Origin: Microbacterium protaetiae
GTDB lineage: Bacteria > Actinomycetota > Actinomycetes > Actinomycetales > Microbacteriaceae
Direction: 5' to 3'
Assembly (NCBI RefSeq): GCF_004135285.1
Contig: NZ_CP035494.1
Span: 3,410,001 to 3,474,000 of the forward strand
Length of the DNA: 64,000 nt
A model generated the notes under the pieces. The model searched no databases and was not told the origin of the DNA. It was given only the letters and a program-made list of their open reading frames with translations. The position numbers and the translations under genes are program-made. Below, in pieces: positions 24,530-33,624 of this stretch; position 1 is the stretch's first letter, and each line of letters starts with the position of its first letter.

Positions 24530-26248
24530 TCACTCCTTCGCCGCAGTGGGCGCGATCTTGAGGTCGAGCGGAAAGTCGATGGCGAACCCGCCGAACAGCA
24601 GCCGACCCGCGGATGCCGCAGCCTCACGCACGATCGCCGCCGCGGCATCCGCCTGCCGCACCGGTGTGTGCACGATCAGCTCATCGTGCAGAAAGAAGGC
24701 CAGGTGGGCGCGATCGGCCATCGCCGGACCCGACCGTGGCGCCGTCTCGCCCGCGCCGACCGAGCCCAGGCTCTCAAGCCGTGAGCGTACCTCCCCCAGC
24801 CAGGCCAGCGCCCACTCGGCGGCAGTACCCTGCACAACGAAATTGCGCGTGAATCGGCCGCGATCGCCGGCCGCCCGTCGCGCCCGGTCCCGGTCCATCG
24901 CGCTTCCGGTCTCGCCCGCAGCCTGTCGCTGTGCGCGCTGCCAGCCCTCCGATGCCGGCGGGCACGACCGTCCCAACCAGGTGGAGACGACGCCCCCGAG
25001 CTCGCCGGTGCGAGCAGCGTCGTCGACGAGCTTCATCGCCCGCGGGTAGGCGCGCCGCAGCCGCGGCACAAGCCGACCGCTCTCGCCGGTGGTCGCCCCG
25101 TACATCGCACCGAGCATGGCCACCTTCGCCTCGGCCCGGGTGGCCACAGCGCCGCTGTCGACGATGCCCGCGTAGAGATCACGGCCGAAAGCGGCGCGGG
25201 CAAGAGCGGCATCGCTGGACATCCCCGCGAGCACGCGCGGTTCAAGCTGCGCGACATCGGCGACGACGAACGTCCAGCCGTCGTCAGCGCGCACCGCCTC
25301 GCGCAGCAGCCGCGGGATCTGCAGCGCTCCCCCGCCCGACGACGCCCAGCGGCCGGTGACCACCCCGGCTGGTACGTACACCGGGCGGAACCGGCCGTCG
25401 TGCACCCACTCATCGAGCCATGCCCAGCCGTTGGCCACCAGCAGCCGACTCTGCCGCTTGTACTCCAGCAGCGGCGCGATAACGGGGTGCTCGAACCGCC
25501 GCAGTTCCCACCGCGACGTCGACTCCGCCTGCACGCCGATCCGGTGCAGACTGCGCAGCAGCTTCGCGGGCGAGTCCAGGCTCGCCTGCGCATCGCCGAG
25601 GTGTCGACGGATCTCGGCGGCCAGCGCCGTCATGTGCTCGGGCATCCCGCCACCTGCCGGCCGACGCCCGAGCACGTCTTCGAGAATGCGCTCGTGAGCC
25701 GCGACATCCCACGGCAATCCAGCCGCCCTCATCTCCGCCGCCACCAGCGCACCGGCCGACTCGGCCGCGCACAGCAGTTCGAGGCGTCCGCGCTCTGCGG
25801 CCGATGCCACCGCATCGCGCTGCCGGGCCAGCTCAGCCAGCACCTCGTCGAGATCGTGCGGCGGCGCCGCCTCACCCGCGCTCTCGGCGATGGCGAACAG
25901 GGCCGGAGGCGCAGCGCCGCTGTCTACCTCGGCCGCGACATCCCACGCGCGCGCGGCCCGCACCGCCGCAGGCTCGGCGACCAGGGTGCTGTCACGCAGG
26001 ATCGCGTGGCACAGCCGCAGATCGCGGCAACGCCGCACCCGTACCCCGGCATCCAACAGCGACGGGTACCAGTGCGCCGTGTCAGACCAGACCCACCGCA
26101 CGTCGACGGCGGTCCGAGCCAGGCCGGAAAGCGCGACGCGATCGATGCTCTCGCGGCGCAGCACCGTGCCCTCGGCGTCCAGCTGCGCGCAAGCGATGCC
26201 GTCGCCGTCGGTGCCGACGGCGACCATCGCCGTCGCCTCGGCGATCAC
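24530..26248 (-). CDS. Short PolA-like protein (bifunctional 3'-5' exonuclease/DNA polymerase type)
   Basis: A 572-residue family-A polymerase homologue, well short of the roughly 900 residues of full DNA polymerase I and lacking the 5'-3' exonuclease domain. The N-terminal third is a divergent exonuclease-like domain. Polymerase motif A is DVAQLEPRVLAGM, motif B is RAEAKVAMLGAMYGATTGESG and motif C is HDELIVH, so catalytic acidic residues are present. NFVVQGTAAEWALAWL precedes motif C. The start is uncertain: GTG 26248 and ATG 26227 are both in frame. It converges on the DUF4012 gene with 3 bp between. A repair role is inference. Confidence 0.85.
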   Translation of the reverse strand: MIAEATAMVAVGTDGDGIACAQLDAEGTVLRRESIDRVALSGLARTAVDVRWVWSDTAHWYPSLLDAGVRVRRCRDLRLCHAILRDSTLVAEPAAVRAARAWDVAAEVDSGAAPPALFAIAESAGEAAPPHDLDEVLAELARQRDAVASAAERGRLELLCAAESAGALVAAEMRAAGLPWDVAAHERILEDVLGRRPAGGGMPEHMTALAAEIRRHLGDAQASLDSPAKLLRSLHRIGVQAESTSRWELRRFEHPVIAPLLEYKRQSRLLVANGWAWLDEWVHDGRFRPVYVPAGVVTGRWASSGGGALQIPRLLREAVRADDGWTFVVADVAQLEPRVLAGMSSDAALARAAFGRDLYAGIVDSGAVATRAEAKVAMLGAMYGATTGESGRLVPRLRRAYPRAMKLVDDAARTGELGGVVSTWLGRSCPPASEGWQRAQRQAAGETGSAMDRDRARRAAGDRGRFTRNFVVQGTAAEWALAWLGEVRSRLESLGSVGAGETAPRSGPAMADRAHLAFFLHDELIVHTPVRQADAAAAIVREAAASAGRLLFGGFAIDFPLDLKIAPTAAKE

Positions 26249-26270
26249 CGCCGTGGCGGGTGCGGCACTC

Positions 26271-27002
26271 TCACAACCCCGACTCCTCGGTGCGCACCAG
26301 AATGCACCCGCACTCGGGGCAGGTCAGCACGGCGTCTTCCGCGGCCTGGCGGATGACGCTGAGGTCGGTGCCCGAGAGCATCATGCGGCATCCCTCGCAC
26401 GTCTGGCGGCGCAGCAGCGCCGCCCCGACGCTGCGGGTGGCCACCTTGTCGTAGAACGCCACCAGCTCGGCGGGCAGAGTGCCGGCCACCGCCGCACGAT
26501 CACGTGTGGCGGTCTCGAACCGCGAGGTCGCCTCGGCGACCTCTGCCTTTCCCGCACTGCTGAGGCGAGCACCCTCGTCGTTGACCTCGGCGATCTGCGC
26601 CTCGATCTCGGCGACGGCGGCCTCAGCCTGCTCGAGCTTGTCCATGACCTCGAGCTCGCCGTCTTCGAGATCGCTCTTGCGCCGGGCGAGCGAGGCCAGC
26701 TCGCTCTCGAGCCCCTGGGCGTCTTTCGAGTTGGATGCCGCGTTCAGACGCTCGAGATCGCGTTCGCGCCGGGCATCCACGACCGCCACATCCGACTCGA
26801 TGCGCTTGAGCTCAGTGCGCAGATCATCGCGCACGCCCTGGCGGGCTGTCAGTTCCTGGGTCAGCTGCTGGCGTCGCGTGACGAGTTCGTGCACCCGAGC
26901 CGCCTGCGCCGGATTGCGACGTGCCTGATCGGCCTGACGGATGCGGGTATCAAGGTCGGCGACGTCAAGCAGCGCCTTCTGCTGTGCGGGGGTCGCGTTC
27001 AC
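26271..27002 (-). CDS. Coiled-coil zinc-ribbon protein (C4-type, DUF164-like)
   Basis: A 243-residue protein. Residues about 5-180 form a long charged coiled coil (LLDVADLDTRIRQADQARR onwards), and the C-terminus has a zinc ribbon with CEGC and CPEC knuckles. The family is widespread in actinobacteria and has no firmly assigned activity; nucleic-acid binding is often suggested. GTG 27002 lies 6 bases after TAGGTT, a leaderless start. The polymerase-like gene follows 22 bp downstream on the same strand, so the two probably form an operon. Confidence 0.85.
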   Translation of the reverse strand: MNATPAQQKALLDVADLDTRIRQADQARRNPAQAARVHELVTRRQQLTQELTARQGVRDDLRTELKRIESDVAVVDARRERDLERLNAASNSKDAQGLESELASLARRKSDLEDGELEVMDKLEQAEAAVAEIEAQIAEVNDEGARLSSAGKAEVAEATSRFETATRDRAAVAGTLPAELVAFYDKVATRSVGAALLRRQTCEGCRMMLSGTDLSVIRQAAEDAVLTCPECGCILVRTEESGL

Positions 27003-27084
27003 AGTTCCAACCTACCTGTGCGCGCCCGATCGCGTATCCGCGTCGGGCCCCCTCACCCAGGGAACGCTGTCGGGAACTCTCCGG

Positions 27085-27157
27085 TGGGCCCTGCCGGGTT
27101 CGAACCGACGACATCCACGGTGTAAACGTGGCGCTCTACCAGCTGAGCTAAAGGCCC
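27085..27157 (-). tRNA. tRNA-Val (anticodon TAC)
   Basis: Acceptor GGGCCTT pairs with AGGGCCC (discriminator A). The D-arm is GCTC...GAGC, the anticodon stem is CCACG/CGTGG with loop TTTACAC, and the T-arm contains TTCGAAC. The CCA end is not encoded. A TAGACT -10 on the minus strand at 27166-27171 precedes it. Confidence 0.95.
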
Positions 27158-27165
27158 CTGCCGAA

Positions 27166-27171
27166 AGTCTA
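27166..27171 (-). promoter_or_regulatory. -10 box of tRNA-Val
   Basis: TAGACT on the minus strand ends 8 bases before the mature tRNA 5' end. Confidence 0.4.
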
Positions 27172-27198
27172 TGTCCCATCGCCGACCCGCCATATCGC

Positions 27199-27204
27199 TA
27201 GGCT
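27199..27204 (+). promoter_or_regulatory. -10 box of aceE
   Basis: TAGGCT would give a leader of about 78 nt before the GTG start of aceE, with GAAAGG as ribosome-binding site. I recognise no operator in the leader. Confidence 0.4.
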
Positions 27205-27288
27205 TGTGCACGGTGTGCGCCGAGTCAGACCCACGGCGCAGCATCCGCCCGTCTCTGACGTGACCCGCCAGACGAAGAAAGGCCTCCC

Positions 27289-30015
27289 GTGACTGTTCAC
27301 GACCAGGATCCGTACTCCCAGGGCCCGCTCGACAGCGACCCCGACGAGACGAGCGAATGGCAGGAATCCCTGCAGCAGCTCGTTCAGGCCAAGGGAGCCG
27401 GCCGCGGGCGCGAGATCATGCTCAGCCTGCTCAAAACGTCCAAGGAACTGCACCTGGGCGTACCCGCGGTGCCGACCACCGACTACATCAACACCATCGC
27501 GCCCGAGAACGAGGCACCCTTCCCCGGCGACGAAGAGCTCGAGCGCCGCTACCGCTCGTGGATCCGATGGAACGCCGCGCTGACCGTGCACCGCGCGCAG
27601 CGGCCCGGAATCGCCGTCGGCGGGCACATCTCGACCTACGCCTCGTCTGCCTCGCTGTACGAGGTCGGGTTCAACCACTTCTTCCGGGGCCAGGACCACC
27701 CCTCGGGCGGCGATCAGGTCTTCTTCCAAGGGCACGCCTCGCCCGGCATGTACGCGCGTGCGTTCCTCGAGGGGCGGCTCACCGAACAGCAGCTCGACGG
27801 ATTCCGCCAGGAGAAGTCGCGCGCACCGCACGGCATCCCCTCCTATCCGCACCCCCGCCTGATGCCCGAGTTCTGGCAGTTCCCGACGGTGTCGATGGGG
27901 ATCGGGCCGATCAACGCCATCTACCAGGCGATGACGAACAAGTACCTCACCAACCGGGGCATCAAAGACCTCTCCGACTCTCGGGTGTGGGCGTTCCTCG
28001 GCGACGGCGAGCTCGACGAGGTCGAAAGCCGCGGACAGCTGCAAGTGGCCGCCAACGAGGGGCTCGACAACCTGACCTTCGTCGTCAACTGCAACCTGCA
28101 GCGGCTCGACGGTCCGGTGCGCGGCAACGGCAAGATCATCCAAGAGCTGGAGAGCTTCTTCCGCGGTGCCGGATGGAACGTCATCAAGGTGGTCTGGGGC
28201 CGTGAGTGGGACGACCTGCTGGCCCGCGACGTCGATGGCGCCCTGCTGAACGTCATGAACGTCACACCCGACGGGGACTACCAGACCTACAAGGCCGAGA
28301 ACGGCGCCTACGTGCGCGAGCACTTCTTCGGCAAGGACGAGCGCGCCCTGGCCCTGGTCAAGGACTTCACCGACGATCAGATCTGGAACCTGCGTCGCGG
28401 CGGCCATGACTACCGCAAGGTGTACGCGGCGTTCAAGGCGGCCGTCGAGCACAAAGGCCAGCCCACCGTGATCCTGGCCAAGACCATCAAGGGCTACGGC
28501 CTGGGGCCGCACTTCGCCGGGCGCAATGCGACGCACCAGATGAAGAAGATGACCCTCGAGGACCTCAAGCAGTTCCGCGACGCGATGCACATTCCGGTGA
28601 CGGATGCCACGCTGGAAGAGAACCCGTATCTGCCGCCGTATTACAACCCGGGCCCGCAGGACGAGACGATCCAGTACATGCTCGATCGCCGCCGCGAACT
28701 CGGCGGCTTCGTTCCCGAGCGGCGCACCACGCACGTCGACCTGGCCCTGCCGGGCGATTCCGCCTACGCCCTGCCCAAGAAGGGGTCAGGCACTCAGGAA
28801 GTCGCCACCACGATGGCGTTCGTGCGGCTGCTCAAGGATCTGCTGCGCGCGAAGGATTTCGGGCACCGGATCGTGCCGATCATCCCCGACGAGGCGCGCA
28901 CCTTCGGCATCGACGCGTTCTTCCCGACCGCGAAGATCTACAACCCGAACGGCCAGCACTACACCTCCGTCGACCGCGAGCTGCTTCTGGCTTACAAGGA
29001 AAGCGCTCAGGGCCAGATCGTGCACGTGGGCATCAACGAGGCCGGCGCCATCGCCGCCTTCACCGCCGCCGGCACCTCATATTCCACCCACGGCGAGCCG
29101 CTCATCCCGGTCTACATCTTCTACTCAATGTTCGGCTTCCAGCGCACCGGAGACGCGAACTGGGCCGCCGGCGACCAGATGACCCGCGGCTTCGTGATCG
29201 GCGCGACGGCGGGGCGCACTACGCTCACCGGCGAAGGTCTGCAGCACGCCGACGGGCACTCTCCGCTGCTGGCCTCAACGAACCCCGCAACGGTGTCGTA
29301 CGACCCCGCCTACGGCTACGAGATCGCGCACATCGTGCGCGACGGCCTCGAGCGCATGTACGGCGGAGAGCACCCCGACCCGAACGTCATGTACTACCTC
29401 ACGGTCTACAACGAGCCGATGGTCCAGCCGGCCGAGCCGGAGGGCGTCGACGTGGACGGCATCGTGCGCGGCATCCACCGTATCGCCGAAGGCTCCGGCG
29501 ACGGCCCGCGCGCCCAGCTTCTCGCGTCGGGCGTCGGCGTGCCCTGGGCCCTGGAGGCGCAGCAACTTCTGCGCGACGACTGGGGCGTGATCGCCGACGT
29601 GTGGAGCGTGACCAGCTGGTCCGAGCTGCGCCGTGACGGCCTGGCCGCCGACGAGCACAACTTCCTGCACCCTGATGACCAGCCGCGCACGGCCTACATC
29701 ACGCAGAAGCTGCGCGGTGCCGACGGCCCCGTCGTCGCCGTGAGCGACTTCATGCACGCGGTGCAGGACCAGATCCGCCCGTGGGTGCCGAACCGGTTCG
29801 CCACCCTCGGCGCCGACGGCTTCGGCTTCAGCGACACGCGTCCCGCGGCGCGGCGCTTCTTCAAGATCGACGGACCGTCGATTGTCGTGCGCACCCTGCA
29901 GGCACTGGCCGAAGACGGCATCGTCGACCGGTCGCTGTCTGCCCAGGCGATCGAGAAGTACCGTCTGCACGACGTGAACGCCGGCACCAGCGGCAATGCG
30001 GGTGGAGAGAGCTGA
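27289..30015 (+). CDS. aceE: Pyruvate dehydrogenase E1, homodimeric type
   Basis: Thiamine-diphosphate-dependent E1 (908 residues) that decarboxylates pyruvate and transfers the acetyl group to the lipoyl arm of E2. The ThDP-binding block is [14 protein letters not shown] through [12 protein letters not shown] (about 238-270). Other AceE features are [41 protein letters not shown], and [19 protein letters not shown] in the second half. Start is GTG with GAAAGG upstream. Length fits the family. E2 and E3 partners are encoded near 6.6-9.9 kb. The FasR-type regulator starts immediately after the stop, linking acetyl-CoA production to fatty-acid control. Confidence 0.96.
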   Translation: MTVHDQDPYSQGPLDSDPDETSEWQESLQQLVQAKGAGRGREIMLSLLKTSKELHLGVPAVPTTDYINTIAPENEAPFPGDEELERRYRSWIRWNAALTVHRAQRPGIAVGGHISTYASSASLYEVGFNHFFRGQDHPSGGDQVFFQGHASPGMYARAFLEGRLTEQQLDGFRQEKSRAPHGIPSYPHPRLMPEFWQFPTVSMGIGPINAIYQAMTNKYLTNRGIKDLSDSRVWAFLGDGELDEVESRGQLQVAANEGLDNLTFVVNCNLQRLDGPVRGNGKIIQELESFFRGAGWNVIKVVWGREWDDLLARDVDGALLNVMNVTPDGDYQTYKAENGAYVREHFFGKDERALALVKDFTDDQIWNLRRGGHDYRKVYAAFKAAVEHKGQPTVILAKTIKGYGLGPHFAGRNATHQMKKMTLEDLKQFRDAMHIPVTDATLEENPYLPPYYNPGPQDETIQYMLDRRRELGGFVPERRTTHVDLALPGDSAYALPKKGSGTQEVATTMAFVRLLKDLLRAKDFGHRIVPIIPDEARTFGIDAFFPTAKIYNPNGQHYTSVDRELLLAYKESAQGQIVHVGINEAGAIAAFTAAGTSYSTHGEPLIPVYIFYSMFGFQRTGDANWAAGDQMTRGFVIGATAGRTTLTGEGLQHADGHSPLLASTNPATVSYDPAYGYEIAHIVRDGLERMYGGEHPDPNVMYYLTVYNEPMVQPAEPEGVDVDGIVRGIHRIAEGSGDGPRAQLLASGVGVPWALEAQQLLRDDWGVIADVWSVTSWSELRRDGLAADEHNFLHPDDQPRTAYITQKLRGADGPVVAVSDFMHAVQDQIRPWVPNRFATLGADGFGFSDTRPAARRFFKIDGPSIVVRTLQALAEDGIVDRSLSAQAIEKYRLHDVNAGTSGNAGGES

Positions 30016-31248
30016 GTGACCATGAGCGGTGACGAGACTCCGAAAGACAAGGCAGAGACCCTGGCATGGCTCCGTCGCATCTCCGGAGACCTTGCCACAG
30101 CAACGCTGGGTCGCCTGGAGAAGACGCTGCCCTGGTACTCCGACATGCCGCCGGCGCGACGCTCGGCGGTCGGCCTGGTCGCCCAAGCCGGCATCACCTC
30201 GTTCATCCAGTGGTACGACGACCCGAACTCGACGCCGTCGATCGCCGCCGACATCTTCGATGCCGCCCCGCGTGAACTCTTGCGCAGCGTCAGCCTCACC
30301 CAGACCCTGCAACTGATTCGCGTGACCGTCGAGGTCACCGAGGAGAAGGTCGCGAACCGCGGGGTGCATCTGCGCGAGGCTATTCTGCTGTACTCGCGCG
30401 AGGTCGCCTTCACCGCGGCCGACGTCTATGCGCGTGCCGCCGAGGCTCGGGGGCTGTGGGATGCCCGCCTCGAGGCCCTCGTCGTCGACTCCATCCTCAC
30501 GGGCGGTGCCGATGACGAACTGCCCAGCCGCATCGCCGCGCTCGGCTGGCACGGGCATGGCGAGGTCGCGGTGCTGGTGGGCACGACGCCGACGCAGTTC
30601 GACGTCGACCAGCTGCGCCGCGCTGCGCGCAAGCTCGGGGTCGACGCCCTGATCGGCGTGCAGGGCTCGCGCCTCGTGCTGGTGCTCGGGCGCGCCGAGC
30701 ATCCCGAGCGCAATACCGAGGAACCGGGCCTGCCATTCCTGCAGATAGCCCGGCACCTGGAGCCTGGCTTCGGTCCCGGCCATCTGGTACTCGGGCCCGC
30801 CGTGCCGGCGCTCGTCGAAGCCGGCCAGAGTGCCCGCGCCGCCCTGGCGGGGTTCGCCGTGGCCCGGTCATGGCGCCATGCGCCCCGCCCCGTCGACGCC
30901 GACGACCTGCTGCCCGAACGCGCTCTGGCCGGCGACCCGCTGGCCAAGCAGACCCTCGTGGAGAAGGTCTTTCGTCCGTTGCAGTCCCACAGCACCGATC
31001 TGGTCACGACGCTGTGGAGCTACCTCGACAACGGCCGATCGTTGGAAGCCACCGCTCGCGAGCTGTTCGTGCATCCGAACACGGTGCGCTATCGCCTCAA
31101 ACGCGTCACCGATGTCATCGGCTGGGATGCCACTGGCCCCCGTGAAGCGCTGATCCTGCAGACGGCCCTCATCCTGGGTGCCATCGGCACGGATGCGACA
31201 CGCCGGCGCAGCCCGAGCGCGCAACGCCGACCCCCGCATGGCGTGTAG
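30016..31248 (+). CDS. fasR: PucR-type transcriptional regulator, FasR-like
   Basis: A 410-residue regulator with a C-terminal PucR-type helix-turn-helix (LVTTLWSYLDNGRSLEATA then LFVHPNTVRYRLKRVTDVIG). It lies directly upstream of fabD-fabH-acpP-fabF, the same arrangement as Streptomyces FasR, an activator of fatty-acid synthesis. The N-terminal half is helical and lacks a known ligand motif. GTG 30016 abuts the aceE stop and has GGAGAG at suitable spacing; ATG 30022 is an alternative. Role as activator of the downstream fab genes is inferred from family and position. Confidence 0.85.
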   Translation: MTMSGDETPKDKAETLAWLRRISGDLATATLGRLEKTLPWYSDMPPARRSAVGLVAQAGITSFIQWYDDPNSTPSIAADIFDAAPRELLRSVSLTQTLQLIRVTVEVTEEKVANRGVHLREAILLYSREVAFTAADVYARAAEARGLWDARLEALVVDSILTGGADDELPSRIAALGWHGHGEVAVLVGTTPTQFDVDQLRRAARKLGVDALIGVQGSRLVLVLGRAEHPERNTEEPGLPFLQIARHLEPGFGPGHLVLGPAVPALVEAGQSARAALAGFAVARSWRHAPRPVDADDLLPERALAGDPLAKQTLVEKVFRPLQSHSTDLVTTLWSYLDNGRSLEATARELFVHPNTVRYRLKRVTDVIGWDATGPREALILQTALILGAIGTDATRRRSPSAQRRPPHGV

Positions 31249-31324
31249 GACCCGCACAAACGATGTCGGCATTCTTGTGTGCCGGTGGCCAGTTGGACGT
31301 CCTCGGGTTTGGCAGGATGGGATG

Positions 31325-32245
31325 GTGATCATCGCCGTCTTCCCCGGACAGGGCTCGCAGACCCCCGGGTTCCTCTCCCCCTGGCTCGAACGCGACGGAG
31401 CCCGCGGGCGCCTCGCCGAGTTCTCGGATCAGGCCCGGGTCGACCTGGTCGCCGCCGGTACCGAGTGGGATGCCGACCGCATCCGCGACACAAAGGTCGC
31501 CCAGCCGCTGATCGTGGCGGCGAGTCTGCTGTCGTATCAGGCGGTGGTGGATGCCGCAGGCACGGCGCCGGGCGGCGTCGCCGGGCACTCCGTAGGCGAA
31601 CTGGCGGCGCTGGCCGCCGCACACGTGCTCACCGACGCTGAAGCGCTGCGGCTGGTCGGCATCCGCGGGCGCGCGATGGCCGCGGCCGCCGCCACGGAGC
31701 AGACCGGTATGAGCGCTGTGGTGGGCGGTGCGGCCGATGATGTGCTGGCACGCCTGACCGCGGCGAACCTGACCGCGGCCAATCACAACGGCGGCGGGCA
31801 GATCGTCGCCGCCGGAGCTCTCGGCGACCTGGCCGAACTCGCCGCCGACCCGCCACGTGGCACCCGGGTGATCCCCCTGCAGGTGGCCGGGGCCTTCCAC
31901 ACTCGGTACATGGCACCTGCGGTCGACACGCTGCGGTCGGCAGCGGCGTCCGTCGCGGCATCCGACCCCTCTCTCACCCTGTGGACGAACCGTGACGGCA
32001 GCGTCGTCGACTCGGGACGCGCGGCCCTCGACCTGATGGTGGCGCAGGTCGCCTCACCGGTGCGCTGGGATCTGTGCATGCAGTCGTTCGCCGAGCACTC
32101 CGTCACCGGAATCATCGAGCTCGCCCCCGCCGGCACGCTCGTCGGACTGGCCAAGCGCGCGCTGCGCGGGGTGCCATCCGTGGCGGTGAAGACCCCTGAC
32201 GATCTTGAGGCGGCTGTCGCGCTGCTGACCGGAGAGAGTGCATGA
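31325..32245 (+). CDS. fabD: Malonyl-CoA:ACP transacylase
   Basis: Transfers malonyl groups from CoA to acyl carrier protein for type II fatty-acid synthesis. From GTG 31325 it has 306 residues and begins MIIAVFPGQGSQTPGF. The nucleophile is Ser89 in GHSVGE, and the partner His lies in AGAFHTRYMAP. GTG 31325 is preferred over ATG 31322 because the family starts at this point and CAGGAT is 6 bases upstream. Its stop overlaps the fabH start by 4 bp. Confidence 0.94.
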   Translation: MIIAVFPGQGSQTPGFLSPWLERDGARGRLAEFSDQARVDLVAAGTEWDADRIRDTKVAQPLIVAASLLSYQAVVDAAGTAPGGVAGHSVGELAALAAAHVLTDAEALRLVGIRGRAMAAAAATEQTGMSAVVGGAADDVLARLTAANLTAANHNGGGQIVAAGALGDLAELAADPPRGTRVIPLQVAGAFHTRYMAPAVDTLRSAAASVAASDPSLTLWTNRDGSVVDSGRAALDLMVAQVASPVRWDLCMQSFAEHSVTGIIELAPAGTLVGLAKRALRGVPSVAVKTPDDLEAAVALLTGESA

Positions 32246-33243
32246 GCATCACGTTGAACCAGTCCACCGGCCCCGCGTACACCCGGGTGTACGCCTACGG
32301 CGCCGCGCGCGGCGAGAACGCCGTGCCCAATGATGACCTCGTCGGGCCGATCAACTCAAGCGACGAGTGGATCCGGCAGCGCACCGGCATCATCACGCGC
32401 GCCCGCGCCAATCCCGAGACAAGTGCCATCGATCTGTCGACCGAAGCGGCTCGCGAGGCTGTCGAGCGCTCGGGCATCGCGCCTGAGAAGATCGACGCGG
32501 TCATCATCGCCACGATCAGCAATCCGAAGCAGACGCCGTCGGTGGCCGCCATCGTCGCCGACCGCATCGGGGCGAACCCGGCGGCGGCCTACGACGTCAA
32601 TGCCGCCTGCGCGGGGTTCGCGTACGCCATCGCGCAGGCCGACGCGCTCATCCGCGCCGGGGCCGCCCACTACGCGGTCGTCATCGGCGCCGAGAAGCTC
32701 AGCGACATCGTCGACCCCACCGATCGGAGCATCTCGTTCCTGCTCGGCGACGGCGCCGGTGCCGCGGTGGTGGGCCCGAGCGATTTCGCCGGCATCGGTC
32801 CCACGGTCTGGGGCTCTGACGGCTCGAAGGCAGAGCTGGTGGGCATGAACGCCACCCTCACCGAGTTCCGCGACGGCAAAGCGCCCTGGCCGACCCTGCG
32901 TCAGGAGGGGCCGAGCGTCTTCCGCTGGGCGGTGTGGGAGATGGTCAAGGTCGCCCGTCGCGCCCTCGAGGCGGCCGGCGTGACCGCCGACGATCTCGCG
33001 GCGTTCATCCCCCACCAGGCCAACCTGCGCATCGTCGACGAGTTCGCCAAGCAGCTCAAGCTGCCCGAGACCGTCGTGGTCGGCCACGACATCGAGACGA
33101 CCGGCAACACCTCGGCGGCATCCATCCCGCTGGCCACGCATCGGCTGCTCGAAGAACACCCCGAGCTGTCCGGCGGATTGGCCCTGCAGATCGGCTTCGG
33201 CGCAGGACTCGTGTTCGGCGCACAGGTCGTGGTCCTCCCCTGA
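32242..33243 (+). CDS. fabH: 3-oxoacyl-ACP synthase III
   Basis: Starts fatty-acid chains by condensing an acyl-CoA with malonyl-ACP (333 residues). Catalytic Cys123 is in DVNAACAGFAYA, His258 is in PHQANLRIVDEF, and Asn is in NTSAASIPLA. The ATG overlaps the fabD stop (ATGA). In actinobacteria this enzyme often uses branched primers; nothing here identifies the primer. Confidence 0.95.
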   Translation: MSITLNQSTGPAYTRVYAYGAARGENAVPNDDLVGPINSSDEWIRQRTGIITRARANPETSAIDLSTEAAREAVERSGIAPEKIDAVIIATISNPKQTPSVAAIVADRIGANPAAAYDVNAACAGFAYAIAQADALIRAGAAHYAVVIGAEKLSDIVDPTDRSISFLLGDGAGAAVVGPSDFAGIGPTVWGSDGSKAELVGMNATLTEFRDGKAPWPTLRQEGPSVFRWAVWEMVKVARRALEAAGVTADDLAAFIPHQANLRIVDEFAKQLKLPETVVVGHDIETTGNTSAASIPLATHRLLEEHPELSGGLALQIGFGAGLVFGAQVVVLP

Positions 33244-33261
33244 GCCGCAGCCGCCCGACCC

Positions 33262-33267
33262 TAGACT
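33262..33267 (+). promoter_or_regulatory. Possible internal -10 box for acpP
   Basis: TAGACT in the 73-bp fabH-acpP gap would give a leader of about 43 nt with AAGGAG before the acpP ATG. It may allow extra acpP expression relative to fabD and fabH. Confidence 0.4.
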
Positions 33268-33316
33268 TGTCCACGGCCCGCCGGGCCGGAAGCGAACCCA
33301 ACAACAAGGAGCAGAA

Positions 33317-33565
33317 ATGGCACTCACCAACGACGAGGTCCTGGCCGGCCTGGCCGAACTGATCACCGACGAGACGGGCATCGCCGCCGACGAGGTGGCC
33401 GCTGAGAAGTCGTTCACCGACGACCTGGACATCGACTCGATCTCGATGATGACCATCGTCGTCAACGCCGAGGAGAAGTTCGGCGTGACCATCCCCGACG
33501 ACGAGGTCAAGAACCTCAAGACCGTCGGCGACGCCGTCACCTTCATCACCTCCCACCAGGCGTGA
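33317..33565 (+). CDS. acpP: Acyl carrier protein
   Basis: An 82-residue acidic acyl carrier protein. Ser41 in DLDIDSISMM is the 4'-phosphopantetheine attachment site (the usual motif is DSL; here DSI). It has a strong AAGGAG ribosome-binding site and possibly its own promoter. It is flanked by fabH and fabF. Confidence 0.96.
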   Translation: MALTNDEVLAGLAELITDETGIAADEVAAEKSFTDDLDIDSISMMTIVVNAEEKFGVTIPDDEVKNLKTVGDAVTFITSHQA

Positions 33566-33624
33566 CCTTCACGGTGGGGGCATCACGCCCCCACCGGCAC
33601 CCCCGAACCCCGAGGAATCCCACA

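Noticed and set aside
31178..31324. Longer fabD N-terminus
   Set aside because: It would overlap fasR and lacks similarity to the family; MIIAVFPGQGSQ at 31325 is the normal start and has a -10 box at the right distance.
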